A stretch of DNA of 64,000 nt, taken from assembly GCA_018697195.1 (NCBI GenBank), contig CM031869.1, positions 16,703,651-16,767,650 of the forward strand, given 5' to 3'. Below are positions 11,084-26,000 of this stretch, one piece after another. The DNA is from Certhia americana. Taxonomy: Eukaryota; Chordata; Aves; Passeriformes; Certhiidae. Numbering within the stretch: the first letter of the stretch is position 1; each line of letters opens with the position of its first letter. A program made the position numbers and the translations under genes. The notes under the pieces are model-generated. The model did no database searches and was not told the DNA's origin. It saw nothing but the letters and a program-made list of their open reading frames with translations.

Positions 11084-14000
11084 CTGTGGGCAAGAGGCAA
11101 AGCAGTCAGCAAGGCAAGAGGGAACCACTGCAGTGCACTGGTATCACACACAGATCTGGACACACAAGGTGTGTTCAAACTCTGCTGTGCTGACTAAAAA
11201 ACCTTCGTAACGACACACAGATTGAAGAAAAGCTGCTTTTGTATGCAAATTCTTTACAGAAAACACACAGCTCCCAAATCCAGTGCTGTACCCTGAGCCT
11301 CCCTTGGTGAGGCCAGCCCAGCCACAGGCTGAGGTTATTCCAGATGGAAGATGTTTGTCCATCAAGGAGCAGCAATTTTGGCCCCTGGCTGGCACTGATG
11401 CTCTGCCAGAGCTCCTTCTCCTGCAGAATTCTCTGCTGATTCTGTTTTTGTGCAGCCCCAAACCAGCACATTACAGCTCCACCACCCTGCTGCGAGGATC
11501 CTTAGGGCTCACACACCAGCCAGGAATTCAAACTCTGCCATAAGAAGGGGGATGCTGCAGCACCTCTTCCAACGAATCTCCAAGTGGCACAAGAAGCCCA
11601 GAAAAGGCTCTCCCTTTAGTCCTGCTTATCCACTTTCATTAAATTTAAAGTGAGGACTCTGCCTTTATTGGAGAACTAACCCAAGCTGGCAGAGTGATCC
11701 CAAACTCCAATCTGAGCTACCCATAGGACACAGAAACAAACACCTTTTTCACTAAAACTAAATAAAAGAAGAGTTAAATTCCATCTCTATATCAAAACTA
11801 CTGAAAAGAATGAAAAAGGAGAAGTATTTCCAGCCATATATGCACTTCTCCAGGGGTTGGAAAGGCCAAGCACATGCATCACCTACAGTCAAGGATTCTG
11901 AGCTGCTATGGGCTGACTGCTGAAGTAAAAGTTCCACACACATTTGGGTGAAAAGAACAAGGAATTCATTCCCCCATCTATTTTTAATTAAGTCTGCTGC
12001 AATAAGCCAAACCCCTCATTACAAAGAAAAATATAACTTAAGCAACTTAAGCCTTAAATGTGACAGTCTCTGAATAGCTGAGAGTTCCTGTGGCAATCTG
12101 TTGGCCTCAGCCTCCCTTCCCCCTTCCCAGCTCTTCCTTCCAAAGTGACAGGTTAGGAGGAAAGTTTGGGAAAGGCTCACAAGATTCTTTTTCAGTAAGA
12201 GGAAATTTAAAACCAGCCCTTCAGCAATATTAGGGAAACACACCAATACCAAGGATGATTTGATACAGTATCATGATAATTCTTCTTTTAAGGGTATCTG
12301 AGAATCTCAAACCAGAAAAACTTGATCTTTCATTTAAGCTCAGATGCAAACCATTCAGGATACAACAATAATTTTTTTTTTTCGTTTTTAAGCACTCTAA
12401 ACTTCATAAACCATCCTGACGTTCCCACCTATCCCACAATAATGCACTAAAACACCCCAGACCACCCCAAATTAATTAATTTTTACTCACCACTAACGTA
12501 CGCAAGCATAATGTACTTGCTGGGGCACGAGGGTCAAGAGCAGCTTGCAAGTCCCAAACCTTAATTTTCCTAAAAGTAAGAGAAGCAAATCATTATAAAA
12601 ACATAGCAAATAACATCCAAAGCCCCAGAAAGCTTGCCAGGTTTTCCCTTTAGCTACTTCCTCAGGAACAAGCACATTGTGAGAAATACTAATGCTCAAG
12701 CTTGCAAAAGACAGACAGTTTTGTGCCTTTTTTCAGCAGTGATGGCTCTGTGATTGCTGGGACAGACAAGCTGACAATGCACACACAGACCCCTCTGCAA
12801 TGTGGGAATGCAGCTGGGCCCATCAACCCCAGGAAAACACTGAGCCCAACTAAAAGGTTACAGCCAAACCCAGTTCCAGAATTATTTTCAGTAGCTCTCC
12901 AGGCAGAAACAGAAATGGAGAATTTGGACATCGATGTGACTGCCATGAATCCACAACGCACTGTAGACACTGAGCAAGCCAGAGGTGCTCTAGAGAGGAG
13001 TCCTGCCCTCAGCCCCACAGAAATGATCAGACTCCTGAGAGCCCCACAAGAGAAAGGCTAAATTTTGGGATCTACTTTCAAACCTACCCATCGTAGGCTC
13101 CACTAACGATCCTCTTGTTGTCGAACCTGATGCACCGAACCAGCTCTTCATGGCCTTCTAATACTCTTAAACAGGCACCACATTCAATGTCCCAGAGCCT
13201 GCAGAGAACACAGGAGAAAGGCTGATTCCCACAGTCAGGGTGAAGCACCTGCTGCCTGGTTTGCTGTGGAAGGTATGTAATTCGCTTAAAAAGGGGTCAT
13301 TCAGAGCAGCTGCAGTACACATCTCAAAATTAATGTAATCATTCGAAATCACATGCAAGTAAACTCAAGATAAGTGTTATTCTGGGAAACTCTAACAAGA
13401 GTTTTTTTCTATTCTCTGTAAACCATTGATTAGAAGTTCAGAAAACAAGAAAACTAGCCATGTCTTCCCCATCTCTCCCAGCAGATGACAAAGTGATACA
13501 GCAGTAGATTAGAGGTTTTGTTCACTCTGAAACCTCAGTGTCCCACTCTTTCACAGGGTTGTGAAATGTTTACTCCCACACCGAGTTAAGCCCCATTCAT
13601 AAACCATCTGCTCCAATGGCAAGCCACACCAAGGAAGTTTTGCATCATCAGAGCTGAGAGAAATCCTGTTTTCAGGAGAGCAGGCCCCTATTACACACAG
13701 CCAGCAGCTGGTGTCACCCACCTGATGGTGTTGTCTGAGGAGCCACTGACCACGAGGCGGTCCCGGTACTGCAGGCAGGCGATGCCGCGCTTGTGCCCGT
13801 TCAGGGTCCGTACAAACTCGCACGTGCTGGTGCTCCACACCTGGGGACACGGAACAAACTCCCTGAGAGCTGCACCAAACAGGGCTTCTGCACTGCATGA
13901 GAAGCCACTAGGAATTCACAGACAGAGAGGCCTAAGGCGGAGCTCTGCTGGACAGAGAAGTGGAAACCCACAGAGCATCTCTAGAGGCAAAGAGCAGAGC

Positions 14001-17000
14001 CCAGGCATCAGTGGGGACCCAGCAGTGACAGAGCCATAGGCACTGTCGTGGCACTGACAAGAGCTGGGCATTGTATTAAAATATTTTCAGGTGGCAGAGA
14101 CTGCCCCAAATTATTTAAAAAACTTGATTACATTTCGTAAGTTGAAAATCATTTTGAAAACTGGAGTTATCAAACTCAAAACCCTCACATTTCTTAACAG
14201 AAGAAATTACTAGGAAGCTCTTAGTAAGAGAAGGTCCAAACAGTCTTTAAGCCTGATCTTAACATTAAAGGTTTCAATCAACTTTGCCCATTTTTAATGA
14301 ACTGTAACTGAAGTTTAATGCAGAGTATCAAGTGGCTCATTTTCCAACATAGAGTGCAGCAGGATCTCTGGCAGAAATCTGGACATGGAACTGCCAAGAA
14401 CTAATTGGCCCAGGCTAAGGTAGCTCTGGTTCAGAGAGGGCAGGGTGGAAATGCCTTTGTTATATTAGTGCACTCTGGGTAACTCAAATCTTCTGGTATG
14501 TAACAGCATTCAAATCCAGCCTCTGAATCCTTCAAACATGGCACAGCCTGGCTGAGCTGCTGGGAAGGTGTGGTGAGGAAAGGCACTGCTGAGGAATTTC
14601 ACATCTGGACAGAACTGCCAAGTGAAATTAAAAATACCACTGGAAAAAGGCACAGGATGTGCCACATTTGACAAAGTAACTGATCTCGAGACAAAGAGTT
14701 GAAACAGCAAAGGGGCTTTGCTTTACTGCAGTTGCACAGCAGAAGCCATGAAAATATTCCAGTGCAGTTGTGTGCCCGAAGTCACCAAGAGCCAGCAAGA
14801 CGATGCCACGCACTGAGAGACACCAAGAAAGGCCCTGGAGCAGAGCTCTGCCACTCACTTTGATGGTCCTGTCCCCCGAGGCTGACACGATGTATTTGTC
14901 ATCAAAGTCCACCACGTTGACAGCAGCCCGGTGTCCCACCAGGACGCGGCGCAGGGTGATGTCCGTGGGGGAGGCCATGTCCCACACGGCGATGGACCTG
15001 TCCTTGGAGCACGTCACCATCAGCCCATTGCTGAACCTCAGATGGAGCACGGCCTCGTTGTGGTGGATCAGCGTGTTCAGAACCTCCCCTGTATTTACAT
15101 CCCAGACTCTGTGGGAGAGAACAGAGTTAGCCTAAGGCAAGCTGATGGCTCTGCAGGGGGTGAACAGGCACAAGCCTGCCCCAGTCTCTGCTGGCTAACC
15201 CCTGGCAGAGCTTGGGCAAGGCAGGAAGATGGGTGCTGGAAGTGTCCTCTGCACTTGTCAGGCAGTGCTCCATGTGTAGTGAACACCCTCTCAATAACAG
15301 TCACAACTACAATATGTTGGAGGGTACTAAAGAAATCCTAACTGAAGAAATTATTGTATCATTGGCCATCAGCCAGTCCAAAACTTCAGGATATGCCTCC
15401 CGTCTCTCAGGTCATATTCCTTCAAAACTCCTAATGCTAGAAGAACAAAATAGATTTGGAAAAAAATTTATTTAATATGATGCTTTGCCAAGTACAAGTA
15501 TCTTGCTTCTGGAATACAAATATCACATTAATCTTAAGGATGTTTTCTGATATTTAGAGATTATTGAAAATATTCCCAGCCGTGATACTCAAATTATTTT
15601 TGTGCAAGAACTTAACACTCACCTCACTGTAGAATCTGAAGATCCAGTTACAATAACTCTTTCATCATATTGCAGACAAAGAACTGAGCCAGTATGTCCC
15701 GTTAATACTTTCAAACATTCCAAGCTTGTTTTGTCCCAAATCTGTTAGAAACAAGAAGGGTAAACGTTTTATCAACATCAAGAGCAGGGATCTAAGAATT
15801 GAACATTGTCACAGCTGCGAAGAAAGGAGGAAAACCAGACTCCATGAGGGTGAGTCTGTTGCATCAGTGGGCCTTGTCCTTCCCTTTAGCTTCAGTTTAT
15901 CTTGATGTAAGTGTTTGAGAGAACGGTATTTTTGAAATAACCAAGCACCATGAGGAGATCAAATCCTGTCTGGCCAAAGGAAGTACCAGGGAGGATGAGC
16001 CTGGAAGCAAAGTCCTGGCAATGAAACAGCCACAGCCAAGACCAGAGGCACACAGAGACCTCCTCCCTCCTTGATTTCAGGGCAATCTTTGTAGTTAAGG
16101 GATGTGATCCCTGGTAGTGCCCCAAGCTTCCAGAGCAGAGTGCAGGTGAGGACTTTGCCAGGCTCAGACATCCCACCCTCACCAAACCACACACAAACAC
16201 TGTCCCATGAAGAGACACCAAGGAAGCACAGGCAGCTTGCAGGGCAGGACCCCACTCATGGCCAGGGAAAGGACAAAGGGATGTGCTCACCTTAATGGAG
16301 TTATCTCGTAGGCCACTGATGATCTTCTCATCATCATACTGTAAACAGTAGACCCCTTTGCTGTTCTCGGAGCGGCACTGGATCCTTTGCAAGTTGTGCC
16401 TCCCACACCTCCAGTTGGATTCTATAGTCTGACCAGAGGGCAAAAACAGGAGTTAGACCTCAGGCTGCAGCAGGACTGTCCCACACCCCCCAGCTTCCCA
16501 CTTTCACACATACCATCCTTGAATCTGAAGGACATAAAACAAATTTCTCCTCCTGCTCCCAATAAATACACACAAACCACAATGAATTACCATTAGCACT
16601 TCTGTAATTTGTCATGACAAAGGCTGTATTTATGGGGGAAATCACAGTCAACCAGCCTTAATGAGAATTTCCCAAGAAGCCATTACAGAGATACAGTCCA
16701 GAACCTTTTACCCCCCATATTTATGTGACCAACAAACAAAAGCTGCAAAGATGAGACCAGGAGCTCACATGGTGTCTTTTCCAGCCTTACCTGGGTGACC
16801 AACACCACAGAACTGCTGAGTCCAACACATAGGTGAAGGGATTTCCTGGGCCTTCCCTTCCCCTACCCAGCCACATCATCCATTAATTGTACTTACACAC
16901 CTTGGAAAGAGGTTTTGCAATATGAAACCCTCCTGAAAGTACCTAAAACCCTGACAAAAATAAAGCTCAACAGGAACTATAAGGTTCAAATAATTCAAAC

Positions 17001-20000
17001 TTGCTTTCCATCCCCTGCTTGTAATCTGTGGAAAAGTAATTCTCAACATTTTCATTCTGAGAGGTATTTTGCAGGAGAAAGACCTCACATGCCTTAAAAA
17101 ACTGTGAACTATTTCACAGCAGAACCTGAATGATTTTCAGGTCCTAATCAACTTTATTCCTTGTTGGAAAACAAGTGCTGGATTCAAAGAAATGTGGGAT
17201 TTGGGACAGGAAGATCCTACACAACCATAAGAGAATGTGTGCCCAGAACTCCAGGCCAACACCTGCAGCACCTGGGCAGGCTGGGATGCTTTCACCAGAA
17301 GAGGCCATCTGTTTAGCTATTTCTCTGGGATTCTCCCCAAATATTGCATGGAAACCTGGGGAGAAGCTGACAGACTGGCAGCTTGTTAGGAAAAGTATAC
17401 TTATTATGCAATCCTAACTTCCAAAGCAGTAGCAGGCAACTCTGCAGCTCCTCCAAGATTAAAACCAACTGAACCTTCAGCAAAGACAGAAGTGGAATGT
17501 AACTGCAACACCCCCCCCAATTCTAGGAAAACATGCCTGCTTCAAGGGAAAACCGACTATCCACTTTGTTTTCCATGTGTTTGCTCCTTCAATTGTCTCC
17601 CATTATACAATCTGGAGAGAATTATACCCAGTCCTAATACAAACCTGATGTGCCCCAGGAATCCCCTAAATGACAAATATGAAGAGATGCTTCTAGAGGA
17701 GCAGCTGACAGACCACTCATCCCTCCTCAGTCCCTTCCAATTTGGTGGGGAAGCCAATGAAATCAGGATAGTGAGGGCATCAGTGTGGAATCAGCTTTCC
17801 TGGCCAGCCAGTGCCCTGCTGACTGTCATACTGGGAGCTGGGTCCAAACCTGACACGGCTCTGGAGAGATCAGCCCAGCTCATCTCCTTGCTCAGCTTGG
17901 AATGCAGGGCTGGAGGGGGAAGGACAGGCTGTTCCCAAGCCTTATCTTGTCTCGGCTAGGAGGGCACGACTGCAGCTCATCAACTCCTCTGACCCTCCCA
18001 ACCAGGAGAGGATTGCAAGCATTAACAGCAGGAACCAATATAATTCTAGATCTGAAGGCAGCAGATTTAAATGTTCAATAGCAACACTGGAGACACACGA
18101 GATAAGGCATCAGAGATCCTAGCCAGCCAATTGTAAATAGCTTTAGAAACTATTTATGTTTAGATACTCAGTTCTGAATAGTCTTCAGGGAGAGCTCTCC
18201 CAAAGTCCCCTTCTTGAAAAGGCCTGCACTAAGCTTGCACCAAGCATCAGCCAGAGGAGCTGTGAATGCTCTGAGAGCATTTACACACTTCAGCTGCCTG
18301 TGACAGCCACTCCCAACAGCTTCAGAACACACAGAGAACCCCCCAAATCAGAAATGCTGCTGATCACAGCTTCCCAAACAGAGCAGCATGCGGTGGAAGT
18401 CTGCTCACCAAGCACTGGGGACACGAGCTGGCCCAATTATCACATGTTCACTATAGGAAACTACTTCAGCTGCTCCCCATAAGAAAATGCTGGCTTCAGA
18501 TAATGGGAACTAAAGTCTTGTGTATCTCTGTGAGGGCAGTAAGGCACATACAGGTGCACATTTCAGTTCTGTGAGATGTCATTCCATGCAGCCATTATGT
18601 AGTGTGGCTACTGTGGGAAAACACTGCCTGTTTTTGGAGAACTTGTAAAATCCCCTCACGCTGCCTTAATTCTTGGGATGCTGGGAAAGCAGCCACAACA
18701 CACAAAACGTACAGCAGCACTTCCCTGGGCAGCAGAGTGAAACCAGATGTGCACATCCAGAGAAATAACACTTGGAATGACTGAAGAGACTGAGTGGGTG
18801 GGCAACTGGAGGACCCTCTGAGAGGAACATGGTTAATGAAGAACTGACAACCACATGAAAGCTTCTGCTGCAGGGAATTTCTGGTCATTGCTCCATGGTG
18901 CAAGGAGTGAAAGTCTTCATCTGCACTCTCCTGCCAGGAAACATCCTAACTGGATACACCGAGCAGGGAGGACAGCAGGTATAAGGGGTGAGGAGATCAC
19001 TGTGTCTATGGACTCTTACGAGCATCAGGGAGTCAGGGCTGAAGAATCCCACAGTTTGTGTATTTATGGTTCCAAACCAACACCAAGATATCCAACACCT
19101 ACTACTGTATTTTCTACAGATGCCCTCAAAAGTCTCCTCTGCCTCTGAACTTGGGTTTCCCAGTAAAAGGCAGAACAGACTCCTGAGTTCACACCCACAG
19201 TTTCTCACACTCTCCTAAAAAGCTCACCAGAGCAACAGCAGCGAGGAGCTCACAAATGCTGAACAACCAACAAAATCTGGACATACAGGGATAAAGACCA
19301 AGCACTTGCCAAAGCATTTGCCACAGCAGGAGAACCGTTTGGCAGCTGAAGTGGTGCACAAATAGATTGAAAGAAAAAAAGGCATTTAGTGACAAAAGTA
19401 CAAACAGAAAATAGTCCAAGATGTAGAGCCTTGACCATGCCAGAATATATTCACTGGTGCAAAGATGCACAGTGAAAAAAATGCAATTCATCTGCACTAA
19501 CAGCTGGAACATAACTATACATTGGAAGCATTAAGGATCATCTACCAGGAATAGGGTTTTTTTAACCATTGGATAATGTACACTGTGTTCAGCTCCTTGG
19601 CTAACAATTGCATTTTTATCCTTGTGAATGTTATTGCAGAGTAAGTGGGTTTATCTTAATCCCATAAACCAAGGAGTTTCTGTTCCCTCTGAATACACAA
19701 TTCTCCTGCACGACAAGTGGGGCAGGAAAAAGCCAAAGGAACATCCACATTTGTTACGTACATAGGGATTTCTCCTGACGCATTTGGCCATGAAAATCCA
19801 ACCCTTTGTTCTTCTCATGCTTTCTTCAAAAGGAAAAAGGAAAATCCCTCCTGACCATGGCAGAGGGAAGGCACAAATAGATGAACTTGTGTCATCAGGG
19901 TAGAGAGGGCTTAATAATTCACTTATGATGAAGTGATGAGGGTCTGATAAGCAAAGGCCCCCAGGTGCCCTTCCAGGGCTGCTCTCCAGCCCCTCGGTGT

Positions 20001-23000
20001 TACAAAGCAGGAGAGATGTGGGGCAAAGGGAACCAAAGGAGCCAAGCCAGGGCCCCCCCCCAGCCCATGGCTGAGGCAGCTGAAAGGGGAATTCTGCTCT
20101 GCTCAGAGGAGAGCGAGGCAATCTGTGCCATGCACCAAAAGAACTCGGTCCCTCCTGCTCCAAAGCCTGCCCTTTCCTTAGCCAGCTTCATTTTCAAGAA
20201 ATGCTTTTAGGAAAGTGCCTGTGGAATAGAGATTTCAAAGGCTGGCTGAAAAAATTTCTAGGCATATAATACTGACCAGATTGTCCCCACACATGCACAT
20301 AAAATTTCTCCAGCATCATAATTAGAGCAGTACTAAACAAACCCATTTCCCTCAGAAATTATACCCTGCAACCTTCATAAAAAGCCATCTCCCAATGCTG
20401 GCAGGGACTTTAGGCAAGAACTGACTTTTCCCCCCTTTCAAATTGTCCCAAGGCTTTTAAATTTCAGTTCCAGTCCTAAAACCTCAACTTTTTCAGAAAT
20501 CAGAAGAACACAGAGTGTTTATCTGATGGCCTGGCACCACATTTTCCTAAAGTTTTCGGAAAAATCACGTTTTTATTCTCATCTTAATTAGGTGGACCCA
20601 AACTGAGGGCAGTCACCATGTGCCTTAAGATAAGGAGAACATTTATGAAATAAACTCATCACCAGAAATAGATACTTGTGCTAATCCTGAGGCTAACAAT
20701 AGCTAGCCAAGCTTCACAAATAATATGGAAAAATTCCAGGGACTTGGGGTTCTGGAATAAGCAGGATTAAACTTCCCAGCCTGGCACTGTGCCTGAGGAC
20801 AGGGCCCCATCAGAATGGCTGACCCTGCACAGGACACCCCACTCCAACCAGGGGCTCTCCTCAACAAGGTCTCACAGCAAGTCCTGTTTTCTAGGATAAA
20901 CTCCCAACTCCAAATTGGCTTTCCCTTTAAAAAAGCCTCCTAAAGAACCTTGGCAGTTCAACATGTGACTTGGAGATGTTTGGAGGGACTGAACCACTTC
21001 TTGTGAAATGAAACTTAATTAAATACCTGTCTTCACAGTGGAGGTGGGGAGTAACCATCTCTTTCCAAGAATTTGGTTTCTGATCTCTAAATGTCTTCTT
21101 ATTTTCAAATCAAATGACTTCAGAAGTGACATTATTTTCCTAAGATGTGTCTGGCATGAAGCAAATGGACACTAGCACCACCACATTTCTGGAGAGGCAA
21201 GGGAAGCGCCCTCTGCCAAACCCCTGGCTGTGTTATCTTCAGTTCCCACTACTTTGTGGTTGCATGAACTTTTGACCCTCAATGCAAGCAGAGCCCAAGG
21301 GAATGAATTCACATTTGCTGTTTATCATCCCCCTTTTCCCTTCCAATTGTTAATTCAGGTTTGGGATTATTTTTCAAATTCTGACAGTCAGAGAACACAT
21401 TCTGCTTTGAGCTTATCTCTGCCCACAATCCAATTTAGCACCAGCTGCAGCAAAGTCCTAACTCTCACCTTTGGAAACAATCTCGCAGAATTTGGTCAAT
21501 CTTTGTGGTAAAATACCAAATGACAAGATTTTTGTGCTACATCAAATATATTTTAGTGTATTAAAACATCACATCCTTTGGATTTTTTTTAACAACAGGT
21601 ATATAATTCTATAAATGCTAATATGGCTTCCTAAACTCTGACCCTCTGACAGAAACAGGATGATCTTATTAAAGATCCAGGCAAATATTTGAAAAAAAAA
21701 AAAAAAACATTTTGATATTCAGAGAGGAAAATTCTTCATCACATCTAAGATGGCAATCTTATTTAAGAGCTTCTCCACATTGCTGTGAAATATGGAAGAA
21801 TGGGGAAAGTACAAAAACTATGGAAGAGCAACAAAAACACGAAGAGGAGGAAAAAGTTAATTTTAAAGCTATTTGGTTGTTACTGGTACTCACTCTACAT
21901 TTTAAACAGTGTTAAAAGCTTCTTCTGACAGCCCTTTAGGGAAGCAATTTGTGTAAAGTACTTTAAAGGCTGATTTATTTGAAAAATTCTAATAGACTTT
22001 TGGAAGTAGAAGAATTATTTGGCCCTTGACTATTACTACAAACACCAAATCCAGTCCAGGTCAGAGACCTGGCAAACAGGAATATTTCAGAGAGCCTGAA
22101 GCAATAGGTAAGAGGGGAAAATCTGCTGTGGCAGAAGCACACCCATTGCTACAATACATTTTTAAATCCTACTCTTTTTCCACTCTCACTTATTCAAAGA
22201 TTGACAATTTTTTAATATTTATTATTGACATTGAGACAAGAGAAGGACAAGGGGTTTGGGTTTCTCCTACTTGCTTCATCCTAGCGAGAAGCATTCAATT
22301 CAGGAGCTTTGTTTCTGTGCACTGGAAAGCAAATCTACAGCAACGAAAGAAGCAAAGCCTTAAAGAGCAGATTGGGATATTTCAAAAGCCCTCAAAAGAC
22401 CTTCAAGGAGTCCTTCCATCTCTAATAACAACAATGCCTACACAAACGTTCCACTTATACAAATGACTTTCAGAAGAATAGCACTAAAAGTGTCAGTTAC
22501 AGTAATGCCAAACTCTTCTAGTGTTCTATGCAAACATTTTCATGCTGCTCTTTGCCCATTTTCTTTACAGAACTAGGCCAAAATTGTGCAGAAAGCAAGA
22601 AAATATCACACTAAAAGCTCTTAATCCCACAGGCTTCTTCTCACTGCAGTTACCACTCTCATTTCCTACAGGGAAAATACATCTCCCCTCCAATAACAAA
22701 GTGGATCATTCAGCTCACACGTAAATCTCAAGTTTGGTCATATTTTGCTTAGGATCTATTGCATGCTCAGTTCTTTATCTTTAAATGCCTATGAATGATG
22801 GAACAAGGTTTATAAAAAAGGTATTTGGAAAATACATTATGGCTTCCAGCTGAACCATTTGACAGCTGGGTTGAGAGTTGAGGATAATTTTGTTTCCTGA
22901 GTGCCAAGCAGCACAAATTGCCATTTGCGATTTTGCAGAGTGATTCCATTAGTTCACATCTGTCTTCAACATCAAAACACACTTCCCCACTAATGAATTT

Positions 23001-26000
23001 CAGACCAATAATATCCCATCCTGAAATAAATCCATGACAGTCTGTGGTGTAACTTCAGAGCTTTGTGGTGGGTACAGCAAACAGAGCAAGACACATTTTC
23101 TCCTGCTGGCAGAACACTGGGATGATCCTGATTAATCAGAAATATTTCAAAACCACCAAGCAAGCCCAGCTCTGTAAATCTCAAAACAAGGTAAGCATAT
23201 CTGAAGGCTCTTTACCACTGATGTCCCTGTGGGTTCATCATCATAGGACTGATGATTGTTCCCATCAAACCACTGGAGAGAGGAAAATCCTCTATGGGGA
23301 CCAAAGCTGTATTTGCAACAGTCAGTCACTGCTTTAGAACTGGTAATTTACATTTTAAGTAATTGATGTTTAAGGCATTAACCTCAGCTCACCTTCTAAA
23401 GAGAGTGTGACCAATACACGGAACATTCAGCAATATAGGGAATTATCTTGGAGTAGCTTGTCCTAAACCTGCTATTTTATTAAGATCCATAGTCTCAGAA
23501 GAGTTCCAAAACTCTTTAAATGCAAAAAGGATAGTGTTAACACCTAAACCAATGCAGCTGATGTGGCAGGGAGGGGCTGAGGGTGTTTTTTACATCATCC
23601 CAAAAGCAACAGTGACACAGATTAAGTGCTACAACATTCACCACTTTGGAACCCTAAAATCAGCACCATTATCTGTGCTGCAGACAGGACAGATCAGAAC
23701 ACCTACCTCTATATCCTGGATTATCTTTGGGTATAAGGACCTGTAAAACGAATTGGGTGGCCCATCTGTTGGTCTGTTTTTAAACAGGTACTGATCCCTA
23801 GAAAGAAGGAGAAACACAGTTTTCAATGTACCACAAAGAATCCAAACTTCACAGGAATGCAAAGCCTGCCCAGAACAAACCCTCAGCACATAGTCTCAGA
23901 AATACCTGGAAGAATTTTTAGTATCACTATTACAACCCTTGTGACTGGGATTTGACAAATATTTAAAATGTCCAAGGTTAAAAAGATAACAAGTGTTTTC
24001 CAGTTCTGATTCCCTGCTCCACGAGGCTTCCAGGCATCAGGATGCCATCCCCTTGCTCTGTACATGCCTTTGCTCAGGCACACCACTAGAGAGCACAGGG
24101 AAACAGGTTTCTGAGGCAGAACAGCTCTCCAGAAACTTGGAAAGGGCAGGAAAACTCCATTGCCACAAACAGCAAGGGTTTCTCTTTGAGAGGCTTCTGC
24201 AGCCCAAGCTGCTATTTTACATTTTAAACAAGCAAAAAAAAAACCAAACCCAAAACCAAACCAAACCAAACAAAAAAAAGTCGAATTGGAAATACTTCAC
24301 TTGAGAAAAAGCCCTGCAAATGTGTTGCCACTGTTTTTTGTGAGCTGATGGAATTAATCGTTCTCCCTGCAAGATAGAAATGCCAAACGTGCACAGTCTC
24401 AAGCAAGAAGAAATGGTGACAAACACGGAAGCACAAAAGGACAGGGACAATGCCAGAGCACAACGGGCAGCTGACAGCTTTGGCCTCCAGTCCCAGCAGA
24501 GATCAGGAGCTCAGCAATACCCATTTACTCTAAACTTGCTTTTGGGCAGAGCTCACTGTGAGAGATTTGTGCAGGAGGACACTGCAGCAGGTGAGTTCAG
24601 GTACTTACCAACCCCTCCTCTCTGAGAGCCCCTTCCAGAGCGGGTCTGTGCGTACCATTCTCTCAATGAGCTTTTTCCATAGCATCCCCTCTGAGATGAC
24701 TCTCTGCCACTCCTTGCACACCAGCTCTGCTGCACACAAGGATCTGGCATCGAGATAGGAAAGGATGTTTTCTGCTATGTGATCTAAGCCTTGCTCTACA
24801 AAGAAATGAAGAGCAGTCAGTGAGTGCACAGAAACAACCAAACCAGCTTTACAAGACATTGAGAATCCAGAGCTTTGGGGAATGGCAGCACCATGAGAAC
24901 ACTGCCATTGGTAGAGGCACCAGTTACAGGTGAGTGCACACAGAGACACCAAAGTATCTCCAAGGTTTTATGTCTTTCCTGCCTGTTGGACCATTTTCTG
25001 CAGAGTGGGCAGGCCCAGAGAGGGGATTCTCCCCTGCACTCTGCTGCCCTTAAATCCCACCTGGAGCAGAGATCACAGCTCTGGTGTCCTCAACACAAGG
25101 ACATGCTGGTGGATGTCCAGAGGAGGCCATGGAGCTGCTACAGGGACTAGGAGCAGCTCCCCTATGGAGCCAGGCTAGGAAAGCTGGTAATGTCCAGCCT
25201 GGAGAAGGGAAGGTTGTGTGGAGACATCAGAGCCCCAGCCAGTGTCTGAAAGAACTACAAGAAAGTTCCTCTCCATCAGAAACTGGAGTGCCAGGACAAG
25301 GGGGAATGGCTTCAATGGGTAAGATGGGATATTGGAGAGAAATTCTACCCTGTGAAAAAGTCACTGCTAAGTCTGTTCTTTATTTCAAATAACCTGCAAT
25401 TTTGCTTTCCACAAAACTCCCCTGAACATGAGATAATAATTGAATAATTTAATTTTCATGAGTAACATACACCTCTTGGCCAAGCATGAAAAAAATCTTT
25501 CAAAGATTTTTTGAACCAGAAGATGATGATCTTTTTAATTTTCCACTCTATCTCATGACAGCCCACTTTAGGTTTCAAATAGTCCTGAGAAATCAAAGGA
25601 GCTACTGTTGTATTTTTAAAGCATCAAGAAAGTGCATTCATACTGTCTTCCACTGCACACTGAATTTCACACGGCCTTTATAAAAATGAACAGCAGCAGA
25701 AAGCAGAAATTAATATATGTAAGTCTTACTGATTTGTCCTACATAACTTAGAGAACTATAAACCTATATCTAGTGGGCCTGTCCTTTGTGTCTGTGCTTT
25801 CGACTTGTTCCTATTAGGGTAAATATGTCAGTTGACATCTCTTTTGAATGTAGTAATTCAAATCTGTGCAATTCTGCTAGCAGTAAAAATCTCAAGATAA
25901 TATGCAGGACTAAGTTTAAGACACATTAAGGCCTGAAATAGCTGCATATCCCTATTTTAGACTGAAAGACAGTGATTTGTTTTAGAAAATTTCTGAAATA

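Larger units (their letters stand above)
11084..16290 (-). other. Short introns of the WD40 region
   Basis: Six introns separate the propeller exons: 11084-12490 (1.4 kb), 12570-13087, 13199-13721, 13841-14858 (1.0 kb), 15109-15622 and 15742-16290. Four of them are close to 510-550 bases. All have GT-AG ends. I see no repeat or further gene in them. Confidence 0.85.

Noticed and set aside
24993..25392. Plus-strand frames of 80-100 codons next to the F-box exon
   Set aside because: They coincide with a degraded CR1 copy and have no reverse-transcriptase motif, so they are repeat remnants.
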